A DNA stretch of 64,000 nucleotides, taken from positions 5,166,001 through 5,230,000 of the forward strand of contig NZ_CP108093.1 of assembly GCF_036188265.1 (NCBI RefSeq), given 5' to 3'. How positions within the stretch are numbered: position 1 is the first letter of the stretch; every line of letters begins with the position of its first letter. Both the position numbers and the translations under genes were made by a program. The notes beneath the pieces were generated by a model. That model ran no database searches, had not been told where the DNA came from, and saw only the letters and a list, made by a program, of their open reading frames with translations. Source of the stretch: Streptomyces sp. NBC_00247 (GTDB lineage: Bacteria > Actinomycetota > Actinomycetes > Streptomycetales > Streptomycetaceae). Of this stretch, positions 32,658 through 40,977 are shown piece after piece.

Positions 32658-33389
32658 GTGCTGACCGTCGACTTCACCCGCTTCCCGCTCGCCGCAGGCG
32701 ACCGTGTGCTCGATCTCGGCTGCGGCGCCGGCCGGCACGCCTTCGAGTGCTACCGGCGCGGTGCCCAGGTCGTGGCCCTGGACCAGAACGGCGAGGAGAT
32801 CCGCGAGGTCGCCAAGTGGTTCGCCGCGATGAAGGCCGAGGGCGAGGCCCCGGCCGGCGCGACCGCCACCGCCATGGAGGGCGACGCCCTCAACCTGCCC
32901 TTCCCCGACGCCTCGTTCGACGTCGTCATCATCTCCGAGGTGATGGAGCACATCCCCGACGACAAGGGCGTCCTCGCCGAGATGGTCCGCGTCCTCAAGC
33001 CGGGCGGACGCATCGCGATCACCGTGCCCCGCTACGGCCCCGAGAAGGTCTGCTGGTCCCTCTCCGACGCGTACCACGAGGTCGAGGGCGGCCACATCCG
33101 CATCTACAAGGCCGACGAACTGCTCCGCAAGATCCGTGAGGCCGGACTGAAGCCGTACGGCACCCACCACGCCCACGCGCTGCACTCGCCGTACTGGTGG
33201 CTCAAATGCGCCTTCGGCGTGGACAACGACAAGGCCCTGCCGGTCCGCGCCTACCACAAGCTGCTGGTGTGGGACATCATGAAGAAGCCCGCGGTGACCC
33301 GGGTCGCCGAGCAGCTGCTCAACCCGGTCGTCGGAAAGAGCTTCGTGGCGTACGCGACGAAGCCGCACCTCCCGAAGGCAGAGGCGTGA
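32658..33389 (+). CDS. Class I SAM-dependent methyltransferase
   Basis: 243 residues from GTG at 32658 (GAAGG and AGG upstream; 76 bases after the glycosyltransferase stop). Motif I is VLDLGCGAGRHAFECYRRGA (~18-37), followed by VVALDQNGEEI, the acidic-loop strand, and post I/II EGDALNLPFPDASFDVVIIS (~75-94), EVMEHIPDD and RVLKPGGRIAITVP (motif III). The C-terminal part (HSPYWWLKCAFGVDNDKALP) is longer than in small-molecule O-methyltransferases of the UbiE type and may bind a lipid acceptor. It overlaps the next gene by GTGA at 33386. Confidence 0.9.
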   Translation: MLTVDFTRFPLAAGDRVLDLGCGAGRHAFECYRRGAQVVALDQNGEEIREVAKWFAAMKAEGEAPAGATATAMEGDALNLPFPDASFDVVIISEVMEHIPDDKGVLAEMVRVLKPGGRIAITVPRYGPEKVCWSLSDAYHEVEGGHIRIYKADELLRKIREAGLKPYGTHHAHALHSPYWWLKCAFGVDNDKALPVRAYHKLLVWDIMKKPAVTRVAEQLLNPVVGKSFVAYATKPHLPKAEA

Positions 33390-34459
33390 CCCTCCCCGAA
33401 CGGACCGAACACCTCGTCCTGCCCGGCGTCCTGACGTCGGATCAGGCATCCGAGACCGTCGCCGCGCTGCTCGCCGTGCAGTGCGAGGACGGCGCACTGC
33501 CCTGGTTCCGCGGCCATCACCTGGACCCGTGGGACCACACCGAGGCCGCGATGGCCCTCGACGCCGCGGGCCGGCACGAGGCGGCGGAGCGCGCCTACGA
33601 ATGGCTGGCCCGCAACCAGAACCAGGACGGCTCCTGGTACGCCGCCTACCACGACGGCGACCCGGAACGGCCGACCGACCGCGGCCGGGAGTCCAACTTC
33701 TGCGCCTACGTGGCCGTCGGCGTCTGGCACCACTACCTCGCCACCGGGGACGACGCGTTCGTCGACCGGATGTGGCCGATGGTCTTCGCGGCGATCGAGT
33801 TCGTCCTCGGGCTCCAGCAGCCCGGCGGCCAGATCGGCTGGAAGCGCGAAGTGGACGGCACCGCCGTCACCGACGCGCTGCTGACCGGATCGTCCTCGGT
33901 CCACCACGCCCTGCGCTGCGCCCTCGCACTCGCGGAGCGACGCGAAGAGCCCCAGCCCGACTGGGAGTTGGCGACCGGGGCGCTGGCCCACGCCATCGCC
34001 GAGCACCCGGAGCGGTTCCTCGACAAGAGCCACTACTCGATGGACTGGTACTACCCGGTCCTCGGTGGAGCGGTCACCGGCGCCGAGGCCCAGAAACGCA
34101 TGGACGAGCGCTGGGACGAGTTCGTCGTACCCGGCCTCGGGGTGCGCTGCGTGCTGCCCAACCCCTGGGTCACCGGCGGCGAGAGTTGCGAACTCGCCCT
34201 GGCGCTCTGGGTGATGGGTGAATCCGACCGGGCCCTGGAGATCCTCCAGTCCATCCAGCACCTGCGCGAACCCGGCGGGCTCTACTGGACCGGATACGTC
34301 TTCGAGGGCGAACGCGCCTTCTGGCCCGAGGAACTCACCACCTGGACCGCCGGATCACTGCTGCTCGCGGTGGCCGCACTCGGGGGGGACGAGGCGACCA
34401 CCGCCGTCTTCGGAGGAGAGCGGCTTCCGAGGGGCCTGGAGCCCGACTGCTGCTCCTGA
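33386..34459 (+). CDS. Prenyltransferase-fold (alpha/alpha barrel) enzyme of the glycosyl/methyl operon
   Basis: 357 residues from GTG at 33386, translationally coupled to the methyltransferase. Repeated helix-QW-like segments (VQCEDGALPWFRGHHLDPWD, WLARNQNQDGSWYAAYHDGD, LQQPGGQIGWKREVDG) give the (alpha/alpha)6 barrel typical of prenyltransferase/squalene-cyclase-like proteins, and of the six-hairpin glycosidases with which these sequences are sometimes annotated. Conserved acidic residues near 45 (HLDPWDHTEAAMAL) and 220 (SMDWYYPVLGG) could be catalytic. Ends RGLEPDCCS. It probably acts on the same metabolite as its two neighbours; glycoside cleavage or terpenoid handling cannot be distinguished from sequence. 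Confidence 0.75.
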   Translation: MTLPERTEHLVLPGVLTSDQASETVAALLAVQCEDGALPWFRGHHLDPWDHTEAAMALDAAGRHEAAERAYEWLARNQNQDGSWYAAYHDGDPERPTDRGRESNFCAYVAVGVWHHYLATGDDAFVDRMWPMVFAAIEFVLGLQQPGGQIGWKREVDGTAVTDALLTGSSSVHHALRCALALAERREEPQPDWELATGALAHAIAEHPERFLDKSHYSMDWYYPVLGGAVTGAEAQKRMDERWDEFVVPGLGVRCVLPNPWVTGGESCELALALWVMGESDRALEILQSIQHLREPGGLYWTGYVFEGERAFWPEELTTWTAGSLLLAVAALGGDEATTAVFGGERLPRGLEPDCCS

Positions 34460-34482
34460 CCTGGCCGGGGGGCCGCCGGAAC

Positions 34483-34776
34483 TCACGTACGACGCAGACG
34501 GCCCGCCACCGCGTGACCGACGAAGAGGTAGACGGCGGCGGCCAGGCCGTATCCGGCGACCACCCGCGCCCAGGCCTCGTCGAAGGTGAACAGGTCGTAC
34601 GACCAACCGGCCAGCCATCGAGCGGAATCCTGGACGAACTGCACCAGTTCGTTGCCCCTGTTGGCGTCGAACAGGTACATCAGGATCCACAGAATGATGA
34701 TGAAGGCCATGACGTCCGCGACGACGGCGATCGCACGCCCCGCGGTACTGCTTCCTGAGCCTCGTCTGTAGGACAT
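34483..34776 (-). CDS. Small conserved two-helix membrane protein
   Basis: 97 residues from ATG at 34776 (MSYRRGSGSSTAGRAIAVVA; GTG at 34782 also possible). Two clear membrane helices: AIAVVADVMAFIIILWILMYLF (~14-35) and VVAGYGLAAAVYLFVGHAVAG (~73-93), separated by a polar loop with an amphipathic LVQFVQDSARWLAGWSYDLF. Streptomyces have many such small proteins; I know no function. Convergent with the preceding operon and divergent from the mycothiol enzyme gene. Confidence 0.75.
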   Translation of the reverse strand: MSYRRGSGSSTAGRAIAVVADVMAFIIILWILMYLFDANRGNELVQFVQDSARWLAGWSYDLFTFDEAWARVVAGYGLAAAVYLFVGHAVAGRLRRT

Positions 34777-34858
34777 GCACACCGGATTGCCGCTGTTTCC
34801 GGCCTGAAACCCTCCGGGCGGACGGCGCCGCCTTCGCGACGCGCTTGAGGATGCCGGG

Positions 34859-35683
34859 ATGACCGCGCTCAGCCACGAACGCTACTGCGACGAACTCATG
34901 CGCCAGAACGACCGGTTGAGGTCCGTCCTCGACGGGGCGGACCTCGCGGCCAAGGTTCCCACCTGCCCCGGATGGACTCTGCGTGATCTCGCGGCGCATG
35001 TCGGAGGGGCCCACCGGTGGGCCGGCGAAATCGTACGGACGAGGGCGACGGAGGAACTCGCCGACGAGTCGGTCCCTGGCTTCGAGGGTCCGGACGTCGA
35101 GGGCCCGGACGTCGAGGGCCCGGACGGGACGCCTGACGGCGACGGGCACCGGGCCGCCCTCGACGCGTGGCTGGCCGAAGGCGCGGCGGCGACGGCGGCG
35201 GCGCTGCGGGAGGCCGGGCCCGACGCGGCCGCCTGGAGCTGGGGAGGGGACGCCCGGGCGGCCTTCTGGGCCCGTCGCGTGACCCACGAGACCGTGGTGC
35301 ACCTGGCGGACGCCGCCCTCGCCACCGGGGCCGTGTACACCCAGGAGCCGGAGGTCGCCGCCGACACCATCGACGAGTGGCTCTCCACCGTCCTGCACGC
35401 CCAGCGGAGCGGCGACCCCGAGGCCGCCGAACTGCGCGGCGGTGGACGCTCCCTGCACCTGCACGCCACCGGCCTGCCCGATGTCGGACGGCTCGTCGAA
35501 TTCCATGAGGACGGCCTCACCTGGCGGCACGCCCACGCCGAGGCCACCGTCACCGTGCGGGGCACGCTCACCGACCTGATGCTGCTCATGAACCGCCGCA
35601 TCGCACCCGGCGCCGACGGCCTGGAGGTGCTCGGCGAGGCGGCACTGCTGGACTTCTGGCTCGCACGCACGTCCTTCGGGTGA
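34859..35683 (+). CDS. Maleylpyruvate-isomerase-family mycothiol-dependent enzyme (DinB-like)
   Basis: 274 residues from ATG at 34859 (MTALSHERYCDELMRQNDR). The N-terminal MDMPI_N DinB-like four-helix bundle shows VPTCPGWTLRDLAAHVGGAH (~32-51) with the first metal-ligand His in AAHVGGAHRWAGE and the second set in RRVTHETVVHLADA (~142), giving a three-His metal site. The C-terminal MDMPI domain (LHATGLPDVGRLVEF... VRGTLTDLMLLMNRR) is the SCP2-like part. Family members use mycothiol as cofactor for isomerisation or detoxification. A tandem GPDVEGPDVEGPD insertion (~75-88) from a 15-base repeat is peculiar to this gene. Confidence 0.88.
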   Translation: MTALSHERYCDELMRQNDRLRSVLDGADLAAKVPTCPGWTLRDLAAHVGGAHRWAGEIVRTRATEELADESVPGFEGPDVEGPDVEGPDGTPDGDGHRAALDAWLAEGAAATAAALREAGPDAAAWSWGGDARAAFWARRVTHETVVHLADAALATGAVYTQEPEVAADTIDEWLSTVLHAQRSGDPEAAELRGGGRSLHLHATGLPDVGRLVEFHEDGLTWRHAHAEATVTVRGTLTDLMLLMNRRIAPGADGLEVLGEAALLDFWLARTSFG

Positions 35684-35716
35684 ACGGAGCCGCACTTCCC
35701 GTGAGGTGACGGAACG

Positions 35717-35759
35717 CGAAGGCCCCCGGCCGCTGAACTCCCGCGGTCGGGGGCCTTCG
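35717..35759. terminator. Terminator between the mycothiol enzyme and DUF5336 genes
   Basis: CGAAGGCCCCCG (35717-35728) pairs perfectly with CGGGGGCCTTCG (35748-35759), with further GCGG/CCGC pairing inside. It lies between convergent stops and so serves both. Confidence 0.85.
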
Positions 35760-35778
35760 TGGTGGACGAGCGGGCGGA

Positions 35779-36597
35779 TCAGCCGCGCTGGATGCCCGAG
35801 GTGTCCTGCAGGACGCCTCGACGACCGTCCTGCGTCTGCGCGATCAGGGTCTGGCCGCGCTGTTCGACCGCCAGGTACCAGGTACCGGGGGCCAGTTCGG
35901 CGATCTGGCCGGACGAGCCGTCCTCGCCGTACAGCGGACGGGGCACCGGCACCGCGAACCAGAACGGCGCGAAGTCGGCGGCCGGCGCGGCACCGCCGGA
36001 CTGCGGGGCCTGGGCGGCCTGCGGGGCCGACTGCGCACCGAACGGCTGGGGCTGTCCGGGCTGCGGCGCCCCGGCCTGCGAGCCGTAGGGCTGCTGGCCC
36101 GGGTAGCCGTACCCCTGGCCCTGCGGCTGCGCGCCGTACGGCGACGGGGTGGCCGGAGCCGGCCGGGGGCCGGACGCGAGCGGAGCCTTGAGCGCGGGAA
36201 CCAGCGGTCCGGCGACCGCCGCACCGGCGAGCACCAGGGTGGCCAGCAGGCCGAGGATCAGCCCGGCACCCGCGTCACCGGCGTCGATGGTCGTCCAGAA
36301 CGCGGTCCACAGGGCGAAGACGGTCAGGGCCACGCCGAACTGCCCGAGGTCCAGACCGACGATCTTGCGGCCCGGCGTCGAGCGGCTCACGATCAGCAGC
36401 GCCGCTCCGATGACACCGGCCAGGAAGATGCTCATGAGGAGCGAGAGGGAATCCCAGGCGCTCGCGCTGTCAAAGCCCGAGCAGTCGACGCCACGGGGGC
36501 AGTCGTAACCGGAGAGGTCGAGGAAGGAGGCGATGAACAGCACGACCGCTGCTCCGATCACCACGCCGTCGCCTCTAGTGAGGGATCGGATATTCAC
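35779..36597 (-). CDS. DUF5336-type membrane protein
   Basis: 272 residues from GTG at 36597 (AAGGACC upstream; VNIRSLTRGDGVVIG). Four hydrophobic spans: GVVIGAAVVLFIASFLDLS, LSLLMSIFLAGVIGAALLIV, LGQFGVALTVFALWTAFWTT, LGLLATLVLAGAAVAG. A CPRGVDC pair in the first external loop likely forms a disulfide. Pro/Gln/Gly-rich repeats (GQGYGYPGQQPYGSQ) form a cytoplasmic or wall-facing linker, and the C-terminal 75 residues form a small beta domain (FWFAVPVPRPLYGEDGSSGQ ... GRRGVLQDTSG). This is the layout of DUF5336 proteins. Function unknown. Confidence 0.85.
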   Translation of the reverse strand: MNIRSLTRGDGVVIGAAVVLFIASFLDLSGYDCPRGVDCSGFDSASAWDSLSLLMSIFLAGVIGAALLIVSRSTPGRKIVGLDLGQFGVALTVFALWTAFWTTIDAGDAGAGLILGLLATLVLAGAAVAGPLVPALKAPLASGPRPAPATPSPYGAQPQGQGYGYPGQQPYGSQAGAPQPGQPQPFGAQSAPQAAQAPQSGGAAPAADFAPFWFAVPVPRPLYGEDGSSGQIAELAPGTWYLAVEQRGQTLIAQTQDGRRGVLQDTSGIQRG

Positions 36598-36799
36598 GTG
36601 AAGGTCCTTAGTCGGTCGTCTCGTCGGGGACGGTCGTCGCTGCGCCAGGGGCTCTCCCGCAGACGCGCCGAGAAGCCCGGGGCGGCTCCCCATCGTACGG
36701 ATGAATCTATCGTCTGCCCGGGCGGGTTGGCCCCCGGCTTGCAGGACGGGCCGCCATCCCCCCGATATCACCGCAGAGCTACCCCGCGGCGGGGCGGAA

Positions 36800-37717
36800 C
36801 TACCCCTTCAGATACAGGGCGATGCCGTCGCTGATCCCCTCGGCGGCCCGCCGGCGCCAGCTCGCGCTCGTCAGCAGAGCGGCGTCCTTCGGATCGCGCA
36901 TGTTGCCGCACTCGATGAACACCTTCGCGACCGTGGACATGTTCAGCCCACCGAGATCGTCGCGCACGTCCAACCCCGTTCCGCCACCGATGTAGTTGGA
37001 CGGCGCGCTCCCGGTGGCCGCCGCGAACCTGCCCGCGATACGGGTCCCCAGGTCCCGCGAGGGGGCCACGATCCGCGAGGTGTCCGCCGCCCCGTCCCGC
37101 ACCAGTGCGGGCAGGATCACGTGGAACCCCCGGTTGCCCACGGCCGAACCGTCCGCGTGGACGGAGACCACGGCATCGGCCTTCGCCGCGTTGCCGATCC
37201 GGGCCCGCTCGTCCACGCACGGACCGTACGGGCGGTCGTCGTCGTACGTCAGGACCACCTTCGCGCCCTCGGCCTCCAGCAGGTCGCGCATCCGGTGGGC
37301 CACGTCCAGCGTGAACCGGGCTTCCGCGTAACCGGCGTCGGTGGACGTCCCGGTCGTGTCGCACTCCTTGTGGCCCGTACCGATGTCGACCTGCCGGGCG
37401 ATCTCACGGGTGTGCTCGTGGTTGTGCGGGTTGTGACCGGGGTCGATCACCACCGTGCGGCCCGTGAGCGGACCCTTGCGCGAGGGCTTCGCGCTCCCGT
37501 CGGCCGCCGGCGCCGACGCGGCCGGCTCCGGGGCGGCGGAAGGTGCGGCGGTCGCCGGTGCCCCGGCGCGCGGCTGCGCCTTCACCTCCGTGCCGCCGCA
37601 CCCGGCGAGGGCCGGCAGGCAGAGGACGGCGAGCGCGGTCAGCCCGGCGGCGCGGACCGGCCGGCGGGCCGCGGGGCGTGCGGCGGGCGGGGTGGGGGGA
37701 ACGCTGGTGTACTGCAC
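36800..37717 (-). CDS. Lipoprotein N-acetylmuramoyl-L-alanine amidase (Amidase_3)
   Basis: 305 residues from GTG at 37717. Lipobox LTALAVLCLPALAGC places lipid-modified Cys near residue 41, so the protein sits on the outer face of the membrane. After an Ala/Pro linker the Amidase_3 domain (~90-305) has zinc-site motifs VVIDPGHNPHNHEH (His) and VSVHADG (second His), with the catalytic-region Glu in VFIECGNMRDP. Family members cleave the amide bond between muramic acid and the stem peptide. The N-terminal frame open to 38470 is a shadow of the adjacent methyltransferase; the start at 37717 is chosen because the signal peptide begins there, though its ribosome site is weak. Confidence 0.88.
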   Translation of the reverse strand: MQYTSVPPTPPAARPAARRPVRAAGLTALAVLCLPALAGCGGTEVKAQPRAGAPATAAPSAAPEPAASAPAADGSAKPSRKGPLTGRTVVIDPGHNPHNHEHTREIARQVDIGTGHKECDTTGTSTDAGYAEARFTLDVAHRMRDLLEAEGAKVVLTYDDDRPYGPCVDERARIGNAAKADAVVSVHADGSAVGNRGFHVILPALVRDGAADTSRIVAPSRDLGTRIAGRFAAATGSAPSNYIGGGTGLDVRDDLGGLNMSTVAKVFIECGNMRDPKDAALLTSASWRRRAAEGISDGIALYLKG

Positions 37718-37740
37718 GCGGGCGATGCTACCGAGGCTCC

Positions 37741-38418
37741 TCAGATCCCCTGCCCCGTGCGCCGCAGCACGCGCAGCGAACCGGTCACGGAGATCTCGGT
37801 GAACGCGCCGGAGGAGAGAGCCCGTTGATGCACCCGGTACGGGGCCTGTCCGCCGTCCGCCGGATCGGGGAACACGTCGTGGATCACCAGCAGACCGCCC
37901 TCGGCGAGGTGCGGCGCCCAGCCCTCGTAGTCGCCGCTCGCGTGCTCGTCGGTGTGCCCGCCGTCGATGAAGACGAACCCGAGCCGACCGCCCCAGACCG
38001 CCGCGACCTGCGGGGAACGCCCCACGAGTGCCACCACGTGGTCCTCGAGACCGGCCGCGTGCAGGGTCCGGCGGAAGGTGGGCAGCGTGTCCATCCGGCC
38101 CACCTCGGGGTCGACGAGGGACGCGTCGTGGTACTCCCACCCCGGCTGCTGCTCCTCGCTGCCCCGGTGGTGGTCGACCGTGAGCGCGGTCAGCCCGGCG
38201 GTACGGGCCGCGTCGGCGAGCAGGACGGTGGAGCGCCCGCAGTAACTGCCGACCTCCAGGAGCGGCAGCCCGAGCCGCGCGGCGTCGACGGCCGCCGCGT
38301 AGAGCGCCAGCCCCTCGTGGACCGGCATGAACCCCTTGGCCTTCCCGAAGGCGGCCAGCACCGCTTCGTCGGGGCGTGCGTCGGGATCGGCGACGGGGGC
38401 GGCGGACTCGGCGGCCAC
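37741..38418 (-). CDS. Class I SAM-dependent methyltransferase (Methyltransf_24 type)
   Basis: 225 residues from GTG at 38418, with CTGGAGGAACCC giving an ideal ribosome site. Motifs: LPLLEVGSYCGRSTVLLADA (~57-76; motif I with GSYCGRS replacing GxGxG), ALTVDHHRGSEEQQPGWEYH, then GFVFIDGGHTDEHASGDYEG (~155) and GGLLVIHDVFPDPADGG. The D-G-G-H-x-x-E metal-like pattern is typical of Methyltransf_24 proteins in antibiotic and glycan pathways, many of which are metal-dependent O-methyltransferases. Its start lies about 110 bases past the exporter gene's stop, with a terminator between. Confidence 0.87.
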   Translation of the reverse strand: MAAESAAPVADPDARPDEAVLAAFGKAKGFMPVHEGLALYAAAVDAARLGLPLLEVGSYCGRSTVLLADAARTAGLTALTVDHHRGSEEQQPGWEYHDASLVDPEVGRMDTLPTFRRTLHAAGLEDHVVALVGRSPQVAAVWGGRLGFVFIDGGHTDEHASGDYEGWAPHLAEGGLLVIHDVFPDPADGGQAPYRVHQRALSSGAFTEISVTGSLRVLRRTGQGI

Positions 38419-38466
38419 GGGTTCCTCCAGGCGGTGCGGGTGTGTCGACGGCGGCCCCATCGTGCC

Positions 38467-38501
38467 GCACGCCCCCGCCGGACGGACCGGCGGGGGCGTG
38501 C
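38467..38501 (-). terminator. Terminator of the MFS/regulatory-domain gene
   Basis: GCACGCCCCCGCCGG (38467-38481) and CCGGCGGGGGCGTGC (38487-38501) form a perfect 15-base stem with loop ACGGA, 30 bases after the exporter stop. Confidence 0.85.
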
Positions 38502-38530
38502 GGGGTCTCACCGGGTGCGGCGGGCCGGGG

Positions 38531-40447
38531 TCAGGCGCGGTGCTCGTCCGCGAGTGCCTCCGGCGACGCCTGGACCGCGTCGGCCGCCCGGGACGCCACG
38601 GCACCGCCGCTCTGCGGTGCGGTGGCGGTCAGTACCAGGTCGGCCACCACCGGCCGCCCGTTCGACGCGCACACGGCGGGCCGGGCGCGCGGCGCGTAAC
38701 CGGCGGCGGTCACGACCAGCACATGGCCCGGCTCGGGGGTGGCGGCCAGCGCGTACCGTCCCGCGTCGTCGGCGACGGCCCGGCCGGCCTGCAGGCCCTG
38801 CCGGTCGACCAGGGTCACGGTGGCCCGCGCCACCGGCGCGCCCGCCGCGTCCCGCACCAGACCGTGGAAACCGCCGGAGCCCGCGACGGCCGGGGAACCA
38901 CCCGCGGACGGCGCGGACGCCCCGCCGTGCAGCACCGCGTCGATGGCCACCAGCGCCTCGGCCTCCGCGAGCAGCGCCTCGCTCTCGCTGTCGGCGACCA
39001 GCACCAGACGCGAGGACGGGCGCTGCGAGGGCAGGAACGCGGCCAGCACGAGACCGACCAGCACCGCCCCGGTCGCGATCAGGAAGGACAGCCGGAACCC
39101 GTGCATCGAGGGAACCGCCACCCCGCCCATGGGGAGGGAGGTGTTCGCCAGCACCATGCCGATGACGGCGCTGGACACCGAGGTGCCGATCGACCGCATC
39201 AGCGTGTTGAGGCCGGTCGCGGCCCCGGTCTCGGAGGCGTCCACCGCGCCGACGATCAGCGCCGGCAGCGAGGAGTAGGCGAGGCCGATGCCCGCGCCCA
39301 GCACCGTGGAGATCACCAGGGTCTGCCAGGCCGCGTCCATCAGCAGGGTCCCGGCGCCGTAGCCGACCCCGATGACCAGCATGCCGATCATCAGGGAGGC
39401 CTTCGGGCCGCGCCGGGCGGCGATCCGCGCGTACACCGGCGCGGTCAGCATCATGGTCAGCCCCAGCGGCGCCATGCAGAGACCGGCGACCACCATGGAC
39501 TGGCCGAGGCCGTATCCGGTGGAGGCCGGCAGCTGGAGCAGCTGCGGGACCACCAGCGACACGGCGTAGAAGGAGACGCCTACCATGATCGAGACCAGGT
39601 TGGTCAGCAGCACCTCGCGCCGGACGGTGGTCCGCAGGTCCACCAGCGGTGCCTCGCTCCGCAGCTCGTACACGCCCCAGGCAACCAGGACCAGCAGGCC
39701 GCCGGCTATCAGGCCGAGGGTGAGCGGCGCGGTCCAGCCCCACTCGCTGCCCTTGGTGACGGGCAGCAGCAGGGAGACCAGGCCGAGCGAGAGACCGAAG
39801 GCGCCCACGTAGTCGAAGGTGCCGGGCGCGCGCAGCGGCGGCTCGGGCACCAGGAAGACCGTGAGGACCAGGGCCACCAGACCGACCCCCGCCGAACCGA
39901 GGAAGAGCGCGTGCCAGTCGGCGTGCTGGGCGACCAGCGCCGCCGCGGGCATACCGAGCCCGCCGCCCACACCGATCGAGGAGCTCATCAGCGCCATCGA
40001 CGAGCCGAGCTTCTCCGGCGGCAGCTCGTCACGCATGATGCCGATGCCGAGCGGGATCGCACCCATGGCGAATCCCTGGAGCGCCCGGCCGACGATCATG
40101 ATGAGGAGGTCGTCGGTGAAGGCGCAGACGAGTGAGCCGATCACCATCACGGCGAGGCTGGCGATCAGCATCCGCCGCTTGCCGTACAGGTCGCCGAGCC
40201 GCCCCATGATCGGGGTGGACACGGCACCGGCGAGCAGTGTCGCCGTCATCACCCAGGTCGCGTTCGACTGGGCGGTGTGGAGAAGAGTGGGCAGGTCCTT
40301 GATGACGGGTACGAGCAGGGTCTGCATCACCGCGACGGTGATGCCCGCGAAGGCCAGTACGGGGACGAGCGCTCCCCTGGGTTCCTTGATCTCCTGAAGC
40401 GGACCGGGACTTCCCCCGGTGTTCCGTTCGTTCGTCGTCCGTCGCAT
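38531..40447 (-). CDS. MFS transporter with C-terminal carboxypeptidase-regulatory-like domain
   Basis: 638 residues from ATG at 40447 (GGAGGGCGAACGT upstream). Residues ~25-490 form a 14-TM DHA2-type transporter: TWVMTATLLAGAVSTPIMGRLGDLYGKRR (motif A ~75-90) and GLGMPAAALVAQHADWHALF (motif C ~160-180). From ~535 a soluble beta-sandwich, GGFHGLVRDAAGAPVARATV ... DDAGRYALAATPEPGHVLVV, matches the CarboxypepD_reg-like (Ig-type) fold. The order MFS then carboxypeptidase regulatory domain is recurrent in Streptomyces but the role of the sandwich is unknown; being C-terminal after an even number of helices it should be cytoplasmic. Substrate unknown, probably drugs. Confidence 0.88.
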   Translation of the reverse strand: MRRTTNERNTGGSPGPLQEIKEPRGALVPVLAFAGITVAVMQTLLVPVIKDLPTLLHTAQSNATWVMTATLLAGAVSTPIMGRLGDLYGKRRMLIASLAVMVIGSLVCAFTDDLLIMIVGRALQGFAMGAIPLGIGIMRDELPPEKLGSSMALMSSSIGVGGGLGMPAAALVAQHADWHALFLGSAGVGLVALVLTVFLVPEPPLRAPGTFDYVGAFGLSLGLVSLLLPVTKGSEWGWTAPLTLGLIAGGLLVLVAWGVYELRSEAPLVDLRTTVRREVLLTNLVSIMVGVSFYAVSLVVPQLLQLPASTGYGLGQSMVVAGLCMAPLGLTMMLTAPVYARIAARRGPKASLMIGMLVIGVGYGAGTLLMDAAWQTLVISTVLGAGIGLAYSSLPALIVGAVDASETGAATGLNTLMRSIGTSVSSAVIGMVLANTSLPMGGVAVPSMHGFRLSFLIATGAVLVGLVLAAFLPSQRPSSRLVLVADSESEALLAEAEALVAIDAVLHGGASAPSAGGSPAVAGSGGFHGLVRDAAGAPVARATVTLVDRQGLQAGRAVADDAGRYALAATPEPGHVLVVTAAGYAPRARPAVCASNGRPVVADLVLTATAPQSGGAVASRAADAVQASPEALADEHRA

Positions 40448-40578
40448 ACGTTCGCCCTCCGGGCAGCAGTCATCACCGGAGGGACCCCCCAAGTGCATGC
40501 ATACCGAACGCTTCTCGGGGCGGGGGTATTCCCGGGGGAAGGGAACTCGAACTCATCTGCGGTACTGGCCGGTTGGTG

Positions 40579-40977
40579 ATGGCTGGAAACGGTCAGGTCC
40601 CGGAAGGGGGCCGCCCGGACGTCCCGGCAGGCCGAGATCGCCCGAGCGGGGAATCACGCAGCTCCGGCTGGTACGGGTTCGAGGTCACCACCGACTGCTG
40701 CGAGATCGAGCTGGACCCGCCGAGGAAGCGCGAGACCCTGATCAACGGTGAGATCGAGGCCGACCGGTTCGACGACCTCGCGGCGCTGCTGCGCACCCGC
40801 TTCGACGGCGCCTTCTGCCTGGAGCTGTACGGCGACGGGGGGAAGCCGCTCCGGGAGATACCGGGGGCCGCCCCCGTACCGCCCGCTGCCACCGGCGGCC
40901 CCGGGGGCGTCGTAGACCCAAGGACCGAGGCCGTTCGCGACTCCACGCCGTGTACGCGCGGTGCGGAGCCGGGGACG
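40579..40977 (+). other. In-frame coding segment fused upstream of the MFS gene
   Basis: From ATG at 40579 (or GTG at 40576) the frame continues with no stop into the exporter. Codons 28-95 (GWYGFEVTTDCCEIELDPPR, NGEIEADRFDDLAALLRTRF) have near-total G/C third positions and a plausible small globular sequence, so they look genuinely coded. The last ~36 codons before 40978 do not. Either a small independent gene has lost its stop, or the product is a true N-terminal extension of the transporter. No ribosome site is obvious for 40579. Confidence 0.5.
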
